The position numbers and the translations under genes were made by a program. A model generated the notes under the pieces. The model worked only from the letters and a program-made list of their open reading frames with translations. It ran no database searches and was not told where the DNA came from. Source: Pseudoalteromonas amylolytica (GTDB taxonomy: Bacteria > Pseudomonadota > Gammaproteobacteria > Enterobacterales > Alteromonadaceae). Taken from it: 64,000 nt of DNA. This document shows, piece by piece, positions 18,343 to 27,309 of the stretch (position 1 is its first letter; each line of letters begins with the position of its first letter). Location: assembly GCF_001854605.1 (NCBI RefSeq), contig NZ_MKJU01000004.1:1-64000 (forward strand), read 5' to 3'.

Positions 18343-20301
18343 TTAAAGTTTTAGATTTTTATTTAAGAAAGTCAGCACTGTGTCGTAATATTCTTGACGA
18401 TGCTGGGCTTTATAAAATCCATGCCCTTCACTTTCTAACAACATGTATTCGTAGGGATGATCTGCCTCTTTCAATGCTTCTATCAAAGATTCAGCTTGTT
18501 CGATTGGCGCTCGTCTATCCTCACCACCATGCACAATCAATACCTTGGCCTTGAGCTTATCGGCATTGTAGCTAGGTGAAAACGCTTTATGTACCTTAGG
18601 ATCGCTGCCAAGCACTTGCGTCAAATAAGTGCGTCCCGTTTCATGCTCTGAAATATCACCTTCTTCAAACATCAGTGGTAGGTCATATACGCCAACAACA
18701 CCTATCGCACATTTAAATAACTCTGGTGCCAAAATAGAGCTTTGTAACGCAGAATAACCACCAAAGCTGGCGCCCATAATACACATATTCTCTGGATTGA
18801 CGTAGCCTTGTTCAACGACGTACTTAGTTCCATCGATGATATCAAACTGAATTTCGCGACCCCATTTTTGATGTCCGGCTCGTTCAAACGATTTACCATA
18901 GCCACCCGAGCCTCTAAAGTTTACCGTCAATACGGCTATGCCTCGGCTGGCCAGCAGTTGTGTATCCGCGTTAAAGCCCCAAAAATCACGCGGACCATGT
19001 GGACCACCGTGAGGCATCACCACGAGCGGTAAATTTTTCGCAGCTTTACCCTTTGGCGAGGTTAAATAGCCATGAATTGTCATACCATCACGAGCCTTGA
19101 ATGCAATTGGTTTCGTTGCTGACATCTCTTGCGGTTTGATCCACCCTCGCTCTGAGAATAGGAACTTTAGACTTTTCTCTTTCTCACTATACAAATAGTA
19201 TTGTCCCGGATCGGTATCACTGTATGCATACACCACACTGTGTTTGCCATCTCTACTAGAGCTGAAGATATGCACTTGTGAATTCGGTAAAGCGGCCAAT
19301 AACGACTTGAGTTTAATACTGCTTTTTGAATCACCATCAATAAACGCGTAGCTGGGATACCCAGCTTCTAGCTCAACGGCGTAAACCTCTTTACTAGTAG
19401 GGTCGACCCAAACAGAGGTTGGCGATACCACATCATCTTGAAATATTAAGCTGGTTTTGCCTGTCGCTAAATCAAGTTTATACAAGCCTTCTGGTTGACC
19501 ATTTTCGCTAGCGCTAAGAAATACGTCTTTTCCTGACGCACTAAACGCTACAGGTATAATGTTACGTAACGCGTTGTTTTTAAGTTTTAAAGGTTGCCAC
19601 TCTCCGCCCTCTGGAGCGCGTACAAAGAATTCAAAGTCCACGTAGTTTTCAGTAGAAGAGACAACTCGTACATTGCCCTGTCTATCCGTTAAAAACCAGC
19701 CGCTTTTATGTGGTGAACCTGCAACTCGCTTTCTATATCCAGTATTAACATTCACCTCATAGACAACGGTTTTTGGTTCTTTAACATTATTCCATGGGCG
19801 GGTCACAATCAGGATGTGATCCTCATCATGCTCCAAAGGGTCTAGAATAAAAGAAGTTCCGTACAAAGGAGTAGCCTTACGCACCGCCGATCCGGTTTGC
19901 ATTTCTCCTTTGTAGCCAACAAGATAGCGTTTTCTACTACCATCAGCGTTCATCGCGAATAGCTCACCATAGTATTTAGGAAAAGACTGCCACCCCCTGA
20001 GATACTGCTTTTCCATAACTAAACGATCATCGCCAGACCATTCATAGCGGCCCACTTGCGCATTTTCACTAAAGTTGACGCCGCTGATAATTTTGCTCTT
20101 TTTAATATCCAATACATACAGATTATTCTTGCCGTCTACTTTTGAGATAAAAGCCAAATATTTTCCATCAGGTGATATTTTTACATTCCGGTAGGCAAAG
20201 TCTTTACTGAAGTGCTCAATGGGGATAACCGGTGATGCTTGTGCCACACTTAGCCCACTCCAGATCATTAAGCACAAACACAGTTTAAAAATTTTATTCA
20301 T
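18343..20301 (-). CDS. Secreted S9 (prolyl oligopeptidase-like) serine peptidase
   Basis: The 652-residue exported peptidase has a signal peptide at about 1-22. An N-terminal beta-propeller (about 30-390) with SPDGKYLAF-type blades gates the C-terminal alpha/beta-hydrolase domain. That domain has nucleophile Ser in GASFGGYSAL near residue 512, Asp in VHGGEDRRAP near 597 and His in ESEGHGF near 628. This is the S9C acylaminoacyl-peptidase/DPP-like layout. It sits inside the methionine salvage cluster, between mtnD and mtnA, but nothing in it suggests a link to that pathway. Substrate unknown. Confidence 0.92.
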   Translation of the reverse strand: MNKIFKLCLCLMIWSGLSVAQASPVIPIEHFSKDFAYRNVKISPDGKYLAFISKVDGKNNLYVLDIKKSKIISGVNFSENAQVGRYEWSGDDRLVMEKQYLRGWQSFPKYYGELFAMNADGSRKRYLVGYKGEMQTGSAVRKATPLYGTSFILDPLEHDEDHILIVTRPWNNVKEPKTVVYEVNVNTGYRKRVAGSPHKSGWFLTDRQGNVRVVSSTENYVDFEFFVRAPEGGEWQPLKLKNNALRNIIPVAFSASGKDVFLSASENGQPEGLYKLDLATGKTSLIFQDDVVSPTSVWVDPTSKEVYAVELEAGYPSYAFIDGDSKSSIKLKSLLAALPNSQVHIFSSSRDGKHSVVYAYSDTDPGQYYLYSEKEKSLKFLFSERGWIKPQEMSATKPIAFKARDGMTIHGYLTSPKGKAAKNLPLVVMPHGGPHGPRDFWGFNADTQLLASRGIAVLTVNFRGSGGYGKSFERAGHQKWGREIQFDIIDGTKYVVEQGYVNPENMCIMGASFGGYSALQSSILAPELFKCAIGVVGVYDLPLMFEEGDISEHETGRTYLTQVLGSDPKVHKAFSPSYNADKLKAKVLIVHGGEDRRAPIEQAESLIEALKEADHPYEYMLLESEGHGFYKAQHRQEYYDTVLTFLNKNLKL

Positions 20302-20343
20302 GTCATCCCTTTCAGTAATTGTTAATTTTTGGTGATTGTACCT

Positions 20344-21360
20344 TTATTTGAAAATACCAGCCAGCACATCTTGCTGCGAATATACCCCACTATTTAACAC
20401 CCAACCTGTTACAAGATTGGCAGGCGTCACATCAAACGCGGGGTTGTACACCTTCGCTTTACTCGGTGCCCACTGACACGCACCAAAACTGCCACTTACG
20501 CCGATAACTTCTTGCGAGTCTCGTTGCTCAATTGGAATGGCTTCGCCATGTGGGCAAGTCCTATCTAAGGTTGTCTCGGGCGCAACTACATAAAATGGGA
20601 TCTGATGATATTTTGCTAACACCGCCAAGTTATAGGTTCCCACTTTATTGGCAAAATCACCGTTGGCTGCGATGCGGTCTGCGCCAACAAAAATCTTGTT
20701 TACTTGTCTAGCGCGCATCAAGCTGGCCGCCATGTTGTCGCAAATCAGTGTGTAAGGTATCTCCCATTGCGCCAGCTCATACGCAGTCAATCGGCCTCCT
20801 TGTAATAAAGGTCGAGTCTCATCAACCCAGACGTGAATGTGCTTTTGCTGTTGATGTGCCTTGTAGATCGCCCCCAAAGCGGTGCCAATTCCCGCGGTGG
20901 CAAGCGCTCCGGTGTTACAATGGGTGAGAATATTATCTCCTGGATTCACCAAATCGGCCCCAAGGGTTGCCATCGCCTCACACAGCGCCACGTCCTCATT
21001 GAATAACTGCTCTGCCATACCAACGAGTGCACTTACATAGTCTTCTTGCACTAACGCGATACGCATTTTAGCCATGCAATACATCAGATTAACCGCGGTC
21101 GGTCGGGTCGCTTCTAAGTCATCAATAGCCTTGGCTAAGCATTCTTTGCTATCGCCCTGCTCGGCTAAATGCGCCACCAATAAAGTCGCCGCCAAGCCAA
21201 TTAACGGTGCGCCGCGCACTTTAAGAGACAAAATAAGTGATTGCATTTGCTTAACACTGGTACAAACGTGCCAATGCTCTTGATGTGGAAGCAAGTATTG
21301 ATCTAACACCGATAACTCGTTGTTTGTGTATTTTAAACTGCGCGCAAGTAAGGTCTGCAT
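20344..21360 (-). CDS. mtnA: S-methyl-5-thioribose-1-phosphate isomerase
   Basis: Converts methylthioribose-1-phosphate to methylthioribulose-1-phosphate in methionine salvage. The product is 338 residues from ATG 21360, which is preceded by GAGA. A TTG seven codons upstream (21381) is less likely. Family motifs present are VRGAPLIG near residue 46, the catalytic Cys in [10 protein letters not shown] near 151 and the catalytic Asp in [11 protein letters not shown] near 232. It belongs to the aIF2B-related isomerases. It is divergent from mtnK, with a MetJ-like operator in the gap. Confidence 0.95.
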   Translation of the reverse strand: MQTLLARSLKYTNNELSVLDQYLLPHQEHWHVCTSVKQMQSLILSLKVRGAPLIGLAATLLVAHLAEQGDSKECLAKAIDDLEATRPTAVNLMYCMAKMRIALVQEDYVSALVGMAEQLFNEDVALCEAMATLGADLVNPGDNILTHCNTGALATAGIGTALGAIYKAHQQQKHIHVWVDETRPLLQGGRLTAYELAQWEIPYTLICDNMAASLMRARQVNKIFVGADRIAANGDFANKVGTYNLAVLAKYHQIPFYVVAPETTLDRTCPHGEAIPIEQRDSQEVIGVSGSFGACQWAPSKAKVYNPAFDVTPANLVTGWVLNSGVYSQQDVLAGIFK

Positions 21361-21408
21361 AACTATTCTCGGACAAAACAAGTGTGACTATTTTACGCTT
21401 TTAGATTG

Positions 21409-21432
21409 AGAAGTATAGACATCTAAACAGAT
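21409..21432. promoter_or_regulatory. Candidate MetJ operator between mtnA and mtnK
   Basis: Contiguous 8-mers AGAAGTAT, AGACATCT and AAACAGAT resemble the met box AGACGTCT. The first two match at 6/8 and 7/8; the third is weak. The site is centred in the mtnA/mtnK divergent region and matches the 16414 site in layout, suggesting shared SAM-dependent repression. Confidence 0.65.
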
Positions 21433-21479
21433 AAAAGCATAGAATGCTGGAAGTGTATTTCTATTAAAGGCCGCATATC

Positions 21480-22682
21480 ATGGTTGACTACACCGCTTTC
21501 GATAGCGCTCAGGCACTTGAATATGTAAAAAACCAGACCAACTTTTTCGCACCAGAGGCTGAACTTACATGTTACGAGTTTGGTGATGGCAACCTGAATC
21601 TCGTATTCAGAGTTCACGATGAGCAGAGCAATAGCGTGATCTTAAAGCAAGCACTGCCATATGCGCGCTGTGTTGGCGAATCATGGCCACTGACGTTAGA
21701 GCGTGCTCGTATTGAAGCCAGCGTGCTTGTCAGGCATGGCGAAGTATGTCCGCAAACTACAGTCAAAGTGCTACATCGAAATGATGCACTCGCTATCACT
21801 GTGCTAGAAGATTTAGGACACATGCAAATTTTGCGTGCACAGCTATGTGAAGGCCACACCTATACAAATTTGGCCACTGATGTTGCCGATTACTTAGCAA
21901 AGACTAGTTTTTATCACAGTGACTTCTATCTGCCCCCAGCACAAAAGAAGGCCCTAGTGACAGAGTTCACAAACCCTGAGCTTTGTGCAATTACGGAAGA
22001 TTTGTTTTTTGACGATCCCTATCGCTACAGCGAACGCAACAACTATCCAGATGAGCTACAACCGCAAGTCACTGCGTTACAAAACAATCAGGCTGTGAAA
22101 CTGGCCGTAGCTGAACTTAAAGCCAAGTTTCTCAGCTGTGCACAAAGTTTGCTCCATGGAGATGTGCACACTGGCAGTATTTTTGTCGATCAAACCAACA
22201 CCAAGCTGATTGACCCTGAGTTCGGTTTTTTTGGGCCCATTGGGTTTGACTTGGGTTCATTTATTGGCAACCTGCTGCTCAATTATTGTGCTCAGCACAA
22301 ACGAATTACAGAGTTACCAAAGCGAAGAGATCTTCATGCATATCTGCTAAACACCATCCAAACCTGTGTTGCCCAGTTTGAGCAGACTTGGTTGCACCTT
22401 GCAAAAACTCAAAGCCAAGATCTATCATTGCAAGCCGAAGGCTACGCAGAACGCTTTATCAATCAGGTGTTACGCGATGCCTATGGTTTTTGCGGTACGG
22501 AATTGATCCGCCGTACCATAGGTTTGGCACATGTTGCTGATATTGAGGATATTGAAAATCCAGTTGCGAGACTGGAGGTGCAAAAACAAGCACTCTTGTT
22601 GGGTGAACAATTAATCTTACAAGCGCCACATTGCAACACCAAGGAGGACTTGTCGCAGCTATTGATTAGCTTATTGTTATAA
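21480..22682 (+). CDS. mtnK: S-methyl-5-thioribose kinase
   Basis: Phosphorylates methylthioribose, using ATP, to feed MtnA. The 400-residue protein has the choline-kinase/APH fold. An N-lobe carries GDGNLNLVFRV (glycine-rich segment near residue 35) and VILKQ. The catalytic loop LLHGDVHTGSIFV lies near residue 221, and the metal-binding IDPEFGFFGPIGFD lies near residue 241. MTR must arise from MTA nucleosidase encoded elsewhere. It is divergent from mtnA and ends at a strong terminator. Presence of mtnK rather than mtnP fixes the bacterial two-step route. Confidence 0.95.
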   Translation: MVDYTAFDSAQALEYVKNQTNFFAPEAELTCYEFGDGNLNLVFRVHDEQSNSVILKQALPYARCVGESWPLTLERARIEASVLVRHGEVCPQTTVKVLHRNDALAITVLEDLGHMQILRAQLCEGHTYTNLATDVADYLAKTSFYHSDFYLPPAQKKALVTEFTNPELCAITEDLFFDDPYRYSERNNYPDELQPQVTALQNNQAVKLAVAELKAKFLSCAQSLLHGDVHTGSIFVDQTNTKLIDPEFGFFGPIGFDLGSFIGNLLLNYCAQHKRITELPKRRDLHAYLLNTIQTCVAQFEQTWLHLAKTQSQDLSLQAEGYAERFINQVLRDAYGFCGTELIRRTIGLAHVADIEDIENPVARLEVQKQALLLGEQLILQAPHCNTKEDLSQLLISLLL

Positions 22683-22699
22683 GCTTCAAACTCTGTGTA

Positions 22700-22725
22700 A
22701 AAAAGCAGCCCGAAGGCTGCTTTTT
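22700..22725. terminator. Bidirectional terminator between mtnK and the DUF885 gene
   Basis: An 11-bp perfect stem, AAAAAGCAGCC / GGCTGCTTTTT, with a CGAA loop and T runs on both strands. Shared by convergent genes; the DUF885 stop lies at its edge. Confidence 0.92.
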
Positions 22726-24499
22726 AATTGTTCGTGCCGAGCTGTGTCAGTGTACGCTCAATATATCGGTTAATTTGTTCTTCCAAAACATACAGTGGAA
22801 TTGAGCCGTGGCGTAGCACCTGGTAATGAAACTCTCTCAAATCGAAGTGCTCACCTAGCTTTTGCTCGGCATCTGCACGTAATCGTTTAATCGTCAGCTC
22901 ACCAATTTTGTATGATAAAGCCTGAGCTGGCCAAGAAATGTAGCGGTCAGTTTCGGTTTTCACATTGTGCAAAGACAGCGCGGTGTTATCACGCATAAAG
23001 TTCATTGCCTTTTCACGGCTCCAACCGTACATGTGCATACCTGTATCAACAACCAAACGCGCAGCACGCCACATTTCATAGGTCAAACGGCCAAAGTTAC
23101 TGTATGGGTCTTGATAAAACCCAACCTCTAACCCTAGGTACTCTGAGTAAAGTCCCCATCCCTCACCGAATGCAGAAATATATTCATTGCGTCGATATCT
23201 CGGTAAATGGTCCATTTCTTCATTTAAAGCAATTTGCAAATGATGACCGGGTACAGCCTCATGTAGCGTAAGCGCTTCGAGCACGTACAATGGACGCTTA
23301 TCTAGGGCATAAGTATTTACCCAATAATAACCCGCTTCTAAATCGTTGCTGGCTGGGTAATAGCGCCCAGTTGTGTATTTTGGTGCAATACTCGCAGGTA
23401 CCGGAGCGACGCCATACGGGCGTCTTGGTAAGGTGTGGAAGAGCTTAGGTAATTGGGCATCAATACGCTTTGAGATAAAGGTTGCTTCTTTTAACAACTG
23501 CTCTGGTGTGGTGGCATAAAACTGGGGATCCGTTCTAAGAAACTGTGTAAATTCGGCGAACGTACCTTTAAAACCGACTTCTTTAATGATCGCTTCCATT
23601 TCGCCGCGAATTCTAGCTACTTCTTGCAAACCAAGTTGGTGGATCTGCTCTACAGTCATATCTGTTGTGGTGTAATGTGCAGCACGGTTCTCATAGTACG
23701 CTTGACCGTCTGGTAAATCTTTAACCGCAATGGTATCGCGTGCAGCAGGGAGGTACTGTTCGGTGAAAAACTTAAGATAGCTTTGGTAGGCAGGCATTAC
23801 CTTCTCTTTTATCACAGTCTTAGCTCTGGCTTGTAGCTTGGCAAATTGTGTTTCAGAGAGCCTGGCACTATTTGTTTTAAAAGGTGAATAAAATGCCGAC
23901 TGAGTCACATCATCAAAAATAAACCCACTAATTGAGCTTTCATAGCCTTGAAGAACCACTTTGGGTAATACACGTCCCGTTGCTATGCCCTTTCGCATCC
24001 AGGCTATGTTTTGTTCAAAAAAGCGTGGAATATCATCCAACCGAGACAAATACAATTCGAAGCCACTGGCATGACTAAAATCATTTGATCCAATTGCCTC
24101 TATGGCAACTCTAGAATGGAAGCCACCTTCTGAGGTCAGCGGCATATAGTGCTTTTTAAAGCGATACTCATCGACTTTATTTTGTATTTGTGCGCGTAAA
24201 ATCGTCAGGTTGATCTGATTCTCGTCGTTGAGCTGTGATTCAGGTATGTTGTCTAAGCGTGACAAAAACGCCTGACGGCGACGATACTGATCCGCTAAAG
24301 CATCCTCGCTCAAATTAGGTAGATAATAAGCCATATCCAATGATTGATTTTTATACGGCTCTATTTGCTTGGTATATAATTCCACCTCTTGTGCAAGCTT
24401 TGTAAATTCACTATCCGCAGATTTTGGTGTGAGTTTACAACCAACTAACAAAGCACTTAGCAATACTGAGCTTAACAATAACGCAAAGTTTTTAACCAC
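22724..24499 (-). CDS. DUF885 lipoprotein, putative zinc-dependent carboxypeptidase-like
   Basis: The 591-residue protein has a lipoprotein signal peptide (lipobox LLVGC, cysteine near residue 21). It is therefore anchored to a membrane facing the periplasm or surface. The DUF885 body contains LTLHEAVPGHHLQ near residue 411, a HExxxxHH zinc motif, and a downstream Glu in SAFGEGWGLYSEYLG near residue 445. This pattern matches M2/M32-like metallocarboxypeptidases. Peptidase activity is inferred from the motif; no substrate is known. It stands alone. Confidence 0.85.
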   Translation of the reverse strand: MVKNFALLLSSVLLSALLVGCKLTPKSADSEFTKLAQEVELYTKQIEPYKNQSLDMAYYLPNLSEDALADQYRRRQAFLSRLDNIPESQLNDENQINLTILRAQIQNKVDEYRFKKHYMPLTSEGGFHSRVAIEAIGSNDFSHASGFELYLSRLDDIPRFFEQNIAWMRKGIATGRVLPKVVLQGYESSISGFIFDDVTQSAFYSPFKTNSARLSETQFAKLQARAKTVIKEKVMPAYQSYLKFFTEQYLPAARDTIAVKDLPDGQAYYENRAAHYTTTDMTVEQIHQLGLQEVARIRGEMEAIIKEVGFKGTFAEFTQFLRTDPQFYATTPEQLLKEATFISKRIDAQLPKLFHTLPRRPYGVAPVPASIAPKYTTGRYYPASNDLEAGYYWVNTYALDKRPLYVLEALTLHEAVPGHHLQIALNEEMDHLPRYRRNEYISAFGEGWGLYSEYLGLEVGFYQDPYSNFGRLTYEMWRAARLVVDTGMHMYGWSREKAMNFMRDNTALSLHNVKTETDRYISWPAQALSYKIGELTIKRLRADAEQKLGEHFDLREFHYQVLRHGSIPLYVLEEQINRYIERTLTQLGTNN

Positions 24500-24804
24500 T
24501 TTCTTTTCCTACTCTGGGGCATTTCTAACGACTCTAACCGAGCCTATACACTCACTGCAAATAAAAGAGTTCAATCCCTTAAATTGCAATATGGAGAAAT
24601 AGCAGGCAAACTAAGAAAAATTGCTGATAAAAAAATCAAACAGTCGCATAATTTTAACTTTTCTATTTCAAATATGCGCTTTTTGCTTTTTAATACCCGT
24701 TGCACCCAGTGCTTTGATTAGTATTATAGCGGTGAGACATAACCCAGCCTGATAGGGGGTAGTCGTTCAACTCAACAGATAGTTCTATTATTGCGGTAAA
24801 TGAA
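24500..24804. other. 305-base intergenic region between divergent DUF885 and GGDEF-like genes
   Basis: AT-rich and without a coding signal. On the plus strand TTGCAC (24700-24705) and TATTAT (24722-24727) with a 16-base spacer could be the promoter of the downstream gene. I see no riboswitch fold or repeat. Confidence 0.4.
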
Positions 24805-25806
24805 ATGATATTCCATGACTCCATGGCTAATGCACAAGAAAAGATGACACAGGTTTGCCTGTTTTTAGAGCAGTATCATTTGCCACCTACGCCTATGAAC
24901 TATCACGTCGCATACACCTATATCAGTAAGTGTGATACAGCACTCAATAAAGCGCTTGACGATGCAATCAACAGCAAGAAAACCATAGATAGCATTTATA
25001 TCGAAAACTTGTACTTTGAATACTTAAACCCAGGCCACAAAACCGAAACCGAGTTATTACAAAGTGTCGATGGTATTCTCACCAACCTATCAAAAACAAC
25101 ACACGAGTCACATAAACAAATTTCCAGTTTTGCGCAATCTATCAGTACCTGTATACAAACCCTCGATGAAGGTAATGTTGCAAAGAGTCGCAAAGCGATA
25201 GTACAACTCAGCCAGACCACAGAAGATCTACTGCAACAACATCAAGTGTTTAAAGCACAGATGAAAAAAGCCCGTTTAATGTACGTAAAATCTCAACAAC
25301 AGCTACAGCAACTGCGTAGGCAGCATATTATTGACCCTCAAACAGGGCTTTATAAGCGTCACTATTTAAACCAGCAAACGCAAGCTTGGATGGCAAAAGA
25401 CAAATCAATTTGTGCGATTGCCATTCAAATCACAAACCTTGATGACTTTACTCAGCAATACGGGGACCTTGTTGGCGATGTGGTCCTAAATCGAGTCGCC
25501 AAAAAAGTACAAAAATATGTGTTTGAAAGTGGACTGCCCGGACGTACCCGCAAACAGGAATTTACCGTTCTATTGGCCGATATTGAGCCAAGTACGGCTA
25601 ATGTGATCGCTGAAAAAATCAAAAAAGGAGTCGACAGACTCAAGTTTGTCAGCACAAAAGGCAATAAAGAGTTGCCAAAGATTGAGCTTGCGTTGGGTAT
25701 AACCAAACGATATCAAGAGCAAAATTTCGACGAACTAGCACACAAAGCGCATTTAGCGGCACACAAAGCACATCTTTGTGGACAAACAAGCTTCATTGCC
25801 CCTTAA
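24805..25806 (+). CDS. Degenerate GGDEF-domain protein, probably inactive as diguanylate cyclase
   Basis: The 333-residue cytoplasmic protein has an N-terminal helical domain (about 1-170), with coiled coil near 100-165, and a C-terminal GGDEF-fold domain (about 175-330). It opens with DPQTGLYKRHYL, the usual start of GGDEF domains. The active-site motif, normally R.GG(D/E)EF, reads RTRKQEF near residue 250, so both glycines and the first acidic residue are lost. Cyclase activity is therefore unlikely; it may act as a c-di-GMP-independent scaffold or GTP/ligand sensor. The start is uncertain: ATG 24823 is also possible. It stands alone ahead of ubiE. Confidence 0.8.
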   Translation: MIFHDSMANAQEKMTQVCLFLEQYHLPPTPMNYHVAYTYISKCDTALNKALDDAINSKKTIDSIYIENLYFEYLNPGHKTETELLQSVDGILTNLSKTTHESHKQISSFAQSISTCIQTLDEGNVAKSRKAIVQLSQTTEDLLQQHQVFKAQMKKARLMYVKSQQQLQQLRRQHIIDPQTGLYKRHYLNQQTQAWMAKDKSICAIAIQITNLDDFTQQYGDLVGDVVLNRVAKKVQKYVFESGLPGRTRKQEFTVLLADIEPSTANVIAEKIKKGVDRLKFVSTKGNKELPKIELALGITKRYQEQNFDELAHKAHLAAHKAHLCGQTSFIAP

Positions 25807-25932
25807 TCCAAGCATCATCACGATTTTGTTGGATAAATCAGCCAAATTCTACTGCGTATAAATTGCACCTGAGTCACGCAATCAAGTACACTAGGGCATA
25901 ACTTTGCTTAACCGCCCATTCAGAGATGCACC

Positions 25933-26688
25933 ATGAAAGAGTCGCAACAAAACACCACAGATTTCGGTTATAAAACGGTCGCCCGAGAAGAAAAAGCTTC
26001 AATGGTGGCGGATGTATTTCATTCCGTAGCTGCCAAGTACGACATTATGAATGACCTGATGTCGTTCGGCATTCATCGCCTGTGGAAACGTCAAGCCATC
26101 GCTTGTTCTGGCGTTCGAAAAGGGCATACAGTATTAGATCTTGCCGGTGGTACGGGTGATTTAACCGCTAAGTTTAGCCAACTTGTGGGAGATACCGGCC
26201 GCGTAATTCTGGGTGATATTAATGACTCCATGCTAAAAGTTGGCCGCGATAAATTGCGTGATCTTGGGCTGGTAAGCAACATCGAATATGTACAAATGAA
26301 CGCGGAAGCTTTGCCTTTTCCAGATAATAGCATTGACGTAATCACCATTGCATTTGGACTACGTAACGTCACTGATAAAGACGCCGCGCTCAGGTCAATG
26401 TATCGCATATTGAAACCAGGCGGTCGCTTACTGATACTAGAGTTCTCAAAAACTGACAGTGAAGCCCTGTCAAAGATCTATGATTTCTACTCATTTAACC
26501 TACTACCGACTATGGGCAAATTGGTAGCCAACGATAGTGAATCATACCGCTATCTAGCGGAGTCAATCCGTATGCACCCAGATCAAGAAACGTTGAAAGG
26601 CATGATGGAAACAGCAGGCTTTGAACAAACCAGCTATCAGAATATGACCGGCGGTATTGTAGCACTTCATCGCGGTTTTAAATACTAG
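25933..26688 (+). CDS. ubiE: Ubiquinone/menaquinone C-methyltransferase
   Basis: Transfers a methyl group from S-adenosylmethionine to the quinone ring in ubiquinone and menaquinone synthesis. The 251 residues match Ubi[16 protein letters not shown] lies near the N-terminus, then [19 protein letters not shown]. The SAM-binding [11 protein letters not shown] lies near residue 69 and AFGLRNVTD near residue 138. It is followed at 8 bases by ubiJ and then ubiB, the standard ubiEJB operon. Confidence 0.97.
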   Translation: MKESQQNTTDFGYKTVAREEKASMVADVFHSVAAKYDIMNDLMSFGIHRLWKRQAIACSGVRKGHTVLDLAGGTGDLTAKFSQLVGDTGRVILGDINDSMLKVGRDKLRDLGLVSNIEYVQMNAEALPFPDNSIDVITIAFGLRNVTDKDAALRSMYRILKPGGRLLILEFSKTDSEALSKIYDFYSFNLLPTMGKLVANDSESYRYLAESIRMHPDQETLKGMMETAGFEQTSYQNMTGGIVALHRGFKY

Positions 26689-26696
26689 AGGGTGGC

Positions 26697-27299
26697 ATGA
26701 TCAACACGCTGTTGACGGCGACTGCCGAACACATACTCAACACCATTTTGAGTTTGGAGCCTAGCGTGCAGGCTTCACTGAGCAAGGTACAGCATCAGGT
26801 GTTGGCTGTTGAAGTTCGTGACTGGCAACAAACCATTGCAGTCACCTTCACAGGTCACAGCTTTATGGTGTTTAACAATTACCAAGAGCACATTGACTGC
26901 CACATCAGCGCCAGTATTGACACGTTGTCACAACTGAAAGACCCAAGCCAGCTCACCCGTTTGATAAGACAGGGTGAACTTGATCTAGAAGGCAATTTGC
27001 ACTTAGCTCAAGCTTATAGCCAAATATTCAGTGAACTCGACATCGACTGGGCAGAGCACTTGTCAAAATATGTAGGGGACGGACCTGCACAGCTATTGGT
27101 GCAACAGCTACGCCAAGCAAAACAGCGCACTAAACAACTAGATGGGGTACTTAAAACGACCACCGCTGGGCTATTTCAAGATGAGCTGAAAGTCGCCATT
27201 CACCCGCTGGAAATGGCACAATTTAAAGCACATACCCGCGAACTCAAACAACATGCTGCTGTGCTTGAGCAGCGTATTAACCAACTGCTAGCTCGCTAA
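26697..27299 (+). CDS. ubiJ: Ubiquinone biosynthesis accessory factor UbiJ
   Basis: The 200-residue SCP2-domain lipid-binding protein organises the soluble Ubi enzyme complex together with UbiK in E. coli. The N-terminal SCP2 fold (about 10-110) includes the stretch [18 protein letters not shown] just after it, a conserved UbiJ segment. A helical C-terminal tail (about 160-200) follows. Assignment rests largely on its place between ubiE and ubiB plus these segments. ATG 26697 follows GAGGGTGGC. Confidence 0.9.
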   Translation: MINTLLTATAEHILNTILSLEPSVQASLSKVQHQVLAVEVRDWQQTIAVTFTGHSFMVFNNYQEHIDCHISASIDTLSQLKDPSQLTRLIRQGELDLEGNLHLAQAYSQIFSELDIDWAEHLSKYVGDGPAQLLVQQLRQAKQRTKQLDGVLKTTTAGLFQDELKVAIHPLEMAQFKAHTRELKQHAAVLEQRINQLLAR

Positions 27300-27309
27300 G
27301 GAAACCAGT

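Noticed and set aside
24500..24804. Possible c-di-GMP riboswitch upstream of the degenerate GGDEF gene
   Set aside because: I looked for the GEMM core and its paired stems and did not see them.
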